A stretch of 9,929 nucleotides of DNA from JAWXVD01 sp044425705. GTDB lineage: Bacteria > Bacillota > Clostridia > Lachnospirales > Lachnospiraceae. The stretch lies in contig JAWXVD010000125.1 in the NCBI GenBank assembly GCA_044425705.1, positions 1 to 9,929 of the forward strand, written 5' to 3'. Below the pieces are notes generated by a model, which did not search any database, was not told the origin of the DNA, and saw nothing but the letters and a program-made list of their open reading frames with translations. Made by a program: the position numbers and the translations under genes. Numbering within the stretch: position 1 is the first letter of the stretch; each line of letters opens with the position of its first letter. This document shows, piece by piece, positions 6,026 to 9,929 of this stretch.

Positions 6026-7750
6026 ATGTTAAGAAATCACACATATCACAGAAAAAAATTAATTATTTTGTTTATATGTTTGCTACTAGGATTTATTTTG
6101 TTGATGATAAGATTATTCTATCTAACCATTAATCTTTCTGAATACTACACACAAAAAGCAGATGAGCTCCATCAAAGAGAAAGAGAAATCAAAGCGAAAA
6201 GAGGCAGAATACTAGATATCAATGGTACTGTTTTGGCTGATAATGAAACTGTATGCAATATTTCTGTGATTCATAATCAGATTGAAGACCAAGAAGCAGT
6301 CATAGAGTTATTAAGCGAAACATTAGGATTGAGTCAATCTTATGTAACACAACAAGTAGAAAAAGTTTCATCCATAGAAAAAATAAAAAATAACGTATCA
6401 AAAGAATTAGGGGATATTATAAGAGAAGCTAATTTGGCAGGTATTAAAGTAGATGAAAATTATCAACGATATTATCCCTATGAGACATTAGCATCTAAAG
6501 TTCTAGGCTTTACTGGATCAGATAATCAAGGAATCATAGGATTGGAAGTTATTTATGAAGAAGTATTACAAGGACAGTCGGGAACAATTTTGACAACTAC
6601 TGATGCGAGAGGAATAGAAGTTTATTCTGCTGGAGAAGAGCGAATAGAACCTATAGACGGCAGTGACTTACGAATTAGTATAGATGTTAATATTCAACAA
6701 TATGCAACACAATTGGCCATGCAGGTATTAGAAACAAAAGAGGCAGAAAGTGTGGGATTGATTGTGATGAATCCTAATAATGGTGAAATATATGCCATGG
6801 TAAATGCACCAGAATTTAACTTAAATGAGCCTTTTACTATTTCTGATGACTATGGAGAGGTGACAAGTGAAGAAGAGCAAACAATACTAAATAGTATTTG
6901 GAGAAATGGATGTATCAATGATACCTATGAGCCTGGATCTATTTTTAAAATCATTACAGCAGCTGCTGCATTAGAGGAAGAGGTGGTAACAATCAACGAT
7001 ACCTTCAATTGTCCTGGATATATTGTTGTGGAAGATAGAAAAATACATTGTCACGATACAGATGGGCATGGAAGTGAAACTTTTACAGAAGCAATTATGG
7101 CTTCTTGCAATCCAGTATTTATCAGCGTGGGATTGCGATTAGGTATTGCAACATATTATGATTATTTTGAAAAGTTTCAGTTATTAGAGAAAACAGGAAT
7201 CGATCTACCAGGAGAAGCAGGGACAATTATGCATCAGGAAGAAGATATGGGATTGGTAGAATTGGCAACAGTTTCCTTTGGGCAATCGTTTCAAATTACT
7301 CCCATACAATTGATTACAACAGTTTCGTCAATCATTAATGGAGGAACTAGAATTACTCCACATTTTGGAATAGAGAGTATTACCACGGAGGGCGAAATTG
7401 ATACCTTCACCTATGCTACCACAACAGGGATTGTTTCAGAGGAAACTAGTGAGACAATGCAATACTTATTAGAGCAGGTGGTGGAAAATGGAGGCGGATA
7501 TAACGGTTATGTAGAAGGATTTAGCATTGGTGGAAAAACAGCTACTAGTCAAACCTTACCTAGAGGAACAAATCGTTATATTTCATCTTTTTTAGGATTT
7601 GCACCAGCAGATGATCCACAGATTATTGCCCTTGTTGTCATTACAAATCCACAAGGTACCTATTATGGTGGACAGATTGCCGCACCAGTGATACGTCAGC
7701 TTTATGAAAATATACTTCCTTATTTGGAACAAAAAGGATATAATAAATAA
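6026..7750 (+). CDS. Class B penicillin-binding protein no. 2 (SpoVD/PBP2 type), KTA variant
   Basis: This 574-aa transpeptidase has a basic N-terminus, one membrane anchor (about 11-36) and a dimerisation domain beginning at KRGRILDING (58-67). The catalytic motifs are SIFK with the nucleophile S305 and SCN at 360-362. The third motif is KTA at 504-506 in place of the usual KTG; the codon is GCT where GGT would give glycine. It ends shortly after the transpeptidase fold, with neither PASTA domains nor the acidic tail of its neighbour. It is a tandem paralogue of PBP no. 1. Such pairs can serve vegetative division and spore cortex synthesis, but which does which is not decided by this sequence. 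The ATG at 6026 is preferred over 6014 because GAGGT (6016-6020) lies 5 nt upstream of it; 6014 has no Shine-Dalgarno. The binding site lies within the inverted repeat at 5970-6024. Confidence 0.92.
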   Translation: MLRNHTYHRKKLIILFICLLLGFILLMIRLFYLTINLSEYYTQKADELHQREREIKAKRGRILDINGTVLADNETVCNISVIHNQIEDQEAVIELLSETLGLSQSYVTQQVEKVSSIEKIKNNVSKELGDIIREANLAGIKVDENYQRYYPYETLASKVLGFTGSDNQGIIGLEVIYEEVLQGQSGTILTTTDARGIEVYSAGEERIEPIDGSDLRISIDVNIQQYATQLAMQVLETKEAESVGLIVMNPNNGEIYAMVNAPEFNLNEPFTISDDYGEVTSEEEQTILNSIWRNGCINDTYEPGSIFKIITAAAALEEEVVTINDTFNCPGYIVVEDRKIHCHDTDGHGSETFTEAIMASCNPVFISVGLRLGIATYYDYFEKFQLLEKTGIDLPGEAGTIMHQEEDMGLVELATVSFGQSFQITPIQLITTVSSIINGGTRITPHFGIESITTEGEIDTFTYATTTGIVSEETSETMQYLLEQVVENGGGYNGYVEGFSIGGKTATSQTLPRGTNRYISSFLGFAPADDPQIIALVVITNPQGTYYGGQIAAPVIRQLYENILPYLEQKGYNK

Positions 7751-7797
7751 CGGATATTAGGAAAAATATGTTTTGATGATAGAAAGGACATAAGAAT

Positions 7798-8757
7798 ATG
7801 AATTATAGTTTTGTATTGCCGGTTATTATTGCATTTGTGATTAGTGTAGTATTAGGACCAGTAGTGATTCCTTATTTAAGAAAATTAAAAGTAGGACAAA
7901 TGGTGAGAAGTGATGGACCACAAACACATTTAAAGAAAAGTGGAACACCAACTATGGGAGGAATTTTGATTTTAGGTGCTACGGTAATCACTTCATTATT
8001 CTATGTAAAAGATTATCCTAAAATTATTCCGATACTTTTTCTCACCTTAGGATTTGGATTGATTGGATTTATCGATGATTATATAAAAGTGGTACTAAAA
8101 CGTTCACTGGGACTGAGAGCATGGCAAAAAATGGCAATGCAAATTGTATTGACAGGAACCTTTATTTATTACATGATACATGTTACAGGTGTAGAGCTAA
8201 CAATGAAAGTACCATTTGCACCTGATACAATGATAGACTTAGGAGGTGCCACCATTCCTTTTATGTTTCTTGTTATCATTGGAACGGTAAATGGAACAAA
8301 TTTTACTGATGGTTTAGATGGCCTAGCTAGTTCGGTGACAGTTATGGTAGCTACTTTTTTCTCGGTAGTAGCCATTGGTACCAATAGTGGAATTGAGCCA
8401 ATTACATGTGCAGTATTAGGGGCATTGTTAGGGTTTTTATTGTTTAATGTATATCCAGCCAGTGTCTTTATGGGAGATACAGGTTCTCTAGCACTAGGTG
8501 GATTTGTGGCAGGAACTGCCTATATGTTACAAATGCCAATTTTTATTCTAATTGTTGGATTTATTTATTTTGTAGAAGTAGTTTCTGTAATCATTCAAGT
8601 GGGTTATTTTAAACTGACAAAAGGGAAACGCTTTTTCAAAATGGCACCTATTCATCATCATTTTGAATTATGTGGATGGTCTGAAACAAGGGTAGTTGCA
8701 GTATTTTCAATTGTTACAGCAATCCTTTGTTTAGTGGGGCTCATAGCCTTAGGTTGA
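7798..8757 (+). CDS. mraY: MraY, phospho-MurNAc-pentapeptide-transferase
   Basis: This 319-aa polytopic membrane enzyme transfers phospho-MurNAc-pentapeptide from UDP to undecaprenyl phosphate, making lipid I, the first membrane-bound peptidoglycan precursor. Its length fits the Gram-positive family. Family motifs are all present: SGTPTMGG (48-55), FIDDY with the DD pair at 93-94, NFTDGLDGL (168-176), MGDTGS with D227 (225-230) and the HHH triplet at 286-288 in APIHHHFE. About ten hydrophobic segments are spread over the protein. AGAAAGGA (7781-7788) lies 9 nt before the ATG. It follows PBP no. 2 after 47 nt and precedes murD by 70 nt, the expected dcw order. Confidence 0.97.
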   Translation: MNYSFVLPVIIAFVISVVLGPVVIPYLRKLKVGQMVRSDGPQTHLKKSGTPTMGGILILGATVITSLFYVKDYPKIIPILFLTLGFGLIGFIDDYIKVVLKRSLGLRAWQKMAMQIVLTGTFIYYMIHVTGVELTMKVPFAPDTMIDLGGATIPFMFLVIIGTVNGTNFTDGLDGLASSVTVMVATFFSVVAIGTNSGIEPITCAVLGALLGFLLFNVYPASVFMGDTGSLALGGFVAGTAYMLQMPIFILIVGFIYFVEVVSVIIQVGYFKLTKGKRFFKMAPIHHHFELCGWSETRVVAVFSIVTAILCLVGLIALG

Positions 8758-8827
8758 AAATAATATTTTTCAATGTAAGATTTAGCGGCGATGAGACCAG
8801 TTGCTAGTTTGAAAGAAGGGAGCAGAT

Positions 8828-9929
8828 GTGAAGATGGAATGGATGAATAGAAAAGTTCTTGTAGTAGGAACTGGCATCAGTGGAATTGGAGCACTTGAAT
8901 TATTAGTTAGAAAAGGTGCAAATGCCATTTTATATGACGGAAATGAAAGTTTGATAGAAGAGGATATTAGAAAAAAAATACAAATAGATGATCAAACAAA
9001 AATAGAGATTGTTTTAGGGGAATTGCCACAGAATCAAGAGATGGACCTAATTGTTTTAAGTCCAGGAGTGCCAACAGATCTTCCTTGGATTCAAAAGTTT
9101 AGGGAAAGAGGAATTCCAGTTTGGGGAGAGATAGAATTAGCATATCAGTTTGAACAAGGGACCATTCTTGCAATTACAGGAACCAATGGAAAAACAACTA
9201 CAACTGCAATTGCAGGTAAAATTGTAGCAGATTATTGTAAAAAATCATTTGTTGTTGGAAACATAGGAATTCCCTATACGAAAACGGTAGAAGGAACCAC
9301 GAAGGATAGTATTACTGTTGGAGAAATTAGCAGTTTCCAATTGGAGACTATTGAAAAATTTAAGCCGAAAGTTTCTTCAATTTTAAATATTACGCCAGAT
9401 CACCTGGATCGTCACCACAATATGGTGAATTATATTGCAGCAAAAGAGGCAATTACGAAAAATCAAACTAAGGATGAAGTATGTGTTTTAAATTATGAAG
9501 ATAGTGAAGCTAGAGAATTTGCAGAATGTTGTCCTGCTACAGTGGTATTCTTTTCTTCAAAACAATCCTTGGAAGAAGGCTATTATTTAGAAGAAGAACA
9601 TATTATCAAAGTGAAAGATGGTAAGAGAGAAACTTTGATCAATATCCATGAAATGGCACTGTTAGGCACACATAATATGGAAAATGTGATGGCTGCTATT
9701 GCAATGACGGATGCCATAGGAATTACTATGGAAAGTATTTTACAAACAGTGAGAACATTTCAAGCAGTAGAGCATAGAATAGAATTTGTTGCTACAAAGA
9801 ATGGAGTCAATTATTATAATGACTCAAAAGGTACCAACCCAGATGCGGCCATGAAAGCAGTTCAGGCAATGAACCGAAAGACCATTGTAATCGGTGGAGG
9901 ATATGATAAAGAAAGCCAATATGATGAAT
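8828..9929 (+). CDS. murD: MurD, UDP-MurNAc-L-alanine:D-glutamate ligase (3' end outside window)
   Basis: The reading frame is open to the window edge, giving 367 residues of an expected 450 or so. MurD adds D-glutamate to UDP-MurNAc-L-Ala in the cytoplasm, using ATP. An N-terminal Rossmann-like UDP-binding domain begins with KVLVVGTGISG (9-19). The central ATPase domain has GTNGKTTT (118-125), GEISSFQLE (165-173) and NITPDHLDRH (187-196). GTHNMEN (280-286), EHRIE (315-319) and DSKGTNPDA (332-340) follow, and GGGYDK (356-361) marks the start of the C-terminal domain. The GTG at 8828 is chosen for its spacing from AGAAGGGAG (8814-8822). ATG 8834 and ATG 8843 are in-frame alternatives and would shorten the protein by two or five residues. 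No frameshift is seen; the truncation is due only to the window. Confidence 0.95.
   Translation, partial: MKMEWMNRKVLVVGTGISGIGALELLVRKGANAILYDGNESLIEEDIRKKIQIDDQTKIEIVLGELPQNQEMDLIVLSPGVPTDLPWIQKFRERGIPVWGEIELAYQFEQGTILAITGTNGKTTTTAIAGKIVADYCKKSFVVGNIGIPYTKTVEGTTKDSITVGEISSFQLETIEKFKPKVSSILNITPDHLDRHHNMVNYIAAKEAITKNQTKDEVCVLNYEDSEAREFAECCPATVVFFSSKQSLEEGYYLEEEHIIKVKDGKRETLINIHEMALLGTHNMENVMAAIAMTDAIGITMESILQTVRTFQAVEHRIEFVATKNGVNYYNDSKGTNPDAAMKAVQAMNRKTIVIGGGYDKESQYDE

Noticed and set aside
8754..8773. Small dyad TTGAAAA with TTTTCAA after the mraY stop, considered as a terminator
   Set aside because: The stem is 7 bp of mostly A-T pairs with no following T-run, and murD continues in the same direction; read-through is expected.

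Overview
The window is the left end of a division and cell wall (dcw) gene cluster, preceded by a separately transcribed ychF gene. All genes lie on the + strand. The sequence is AT-rich, with many ATA, AGA and TTA codons and Shine-Dalgarno motifs before most genes. The order mraZ, rsmH, ftsL-like, two consecutive class B penicillin-binding proteins, mraY, murD points to an anaerobic low-GC Gram-positive, most likely of the Clostridia and probably Lachnospiraceae or a close relative. The species cannot be named from this alone.

Layout: positions 1-220 hold a short palindromic repeat, a candidate structured RNA of about 94 nt (57-150) and a near-consensus extended -10 promoter (192-220). Next is ychF (293-1390), closed by an intrinsic terminator (1441-1479). 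The gap before mraZ carries a candidate promoter, four perfectly phased 10-bp repeats that look like the MraZ operator, and DnaA-box-like nonamers at its downstream edge. The cluster then runs mraZ (1675-2106), rsmH (2168-3109), an FtsL/DivIC-like membrane protein (3122-3634), PBP no. 1 (3643-5910), PBP no. 2 (6026-7750), mraY (7798-8757) and a murD cut by the window end (8828 onward). No convincing intrinsic terminator is seen between mraZ and murD, so the cluster may be one transcript.

How the genes fit together: MurD and MraY act at the cytoplasmic and first membrane steps of peptidoglycan precursor synthesis. The two PBPs cross-link the finished polymer outside the membrane, and the FtsL-like protein should help recruit and activate a septal synthase. 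MraZ is the cluster's own regulator, and RsmH modifies 16S rRNA.

The main genes are ordinary. The points worth a second look are non-coding or at residue level: a 15-bp inverted repeat that would bury the ribosome binding site of PBP no. 2; three diverged copies of one palindromic repeat in intergenic gaps; overlapping MraZ and DnaA-like sites; KTA in place of KTG in PBP no. 2; a 110-residue acidic tail without any K, R or H on PBP no. 1; and the unidentified structured element at 57-150. I see no convincing new multi-gene system.
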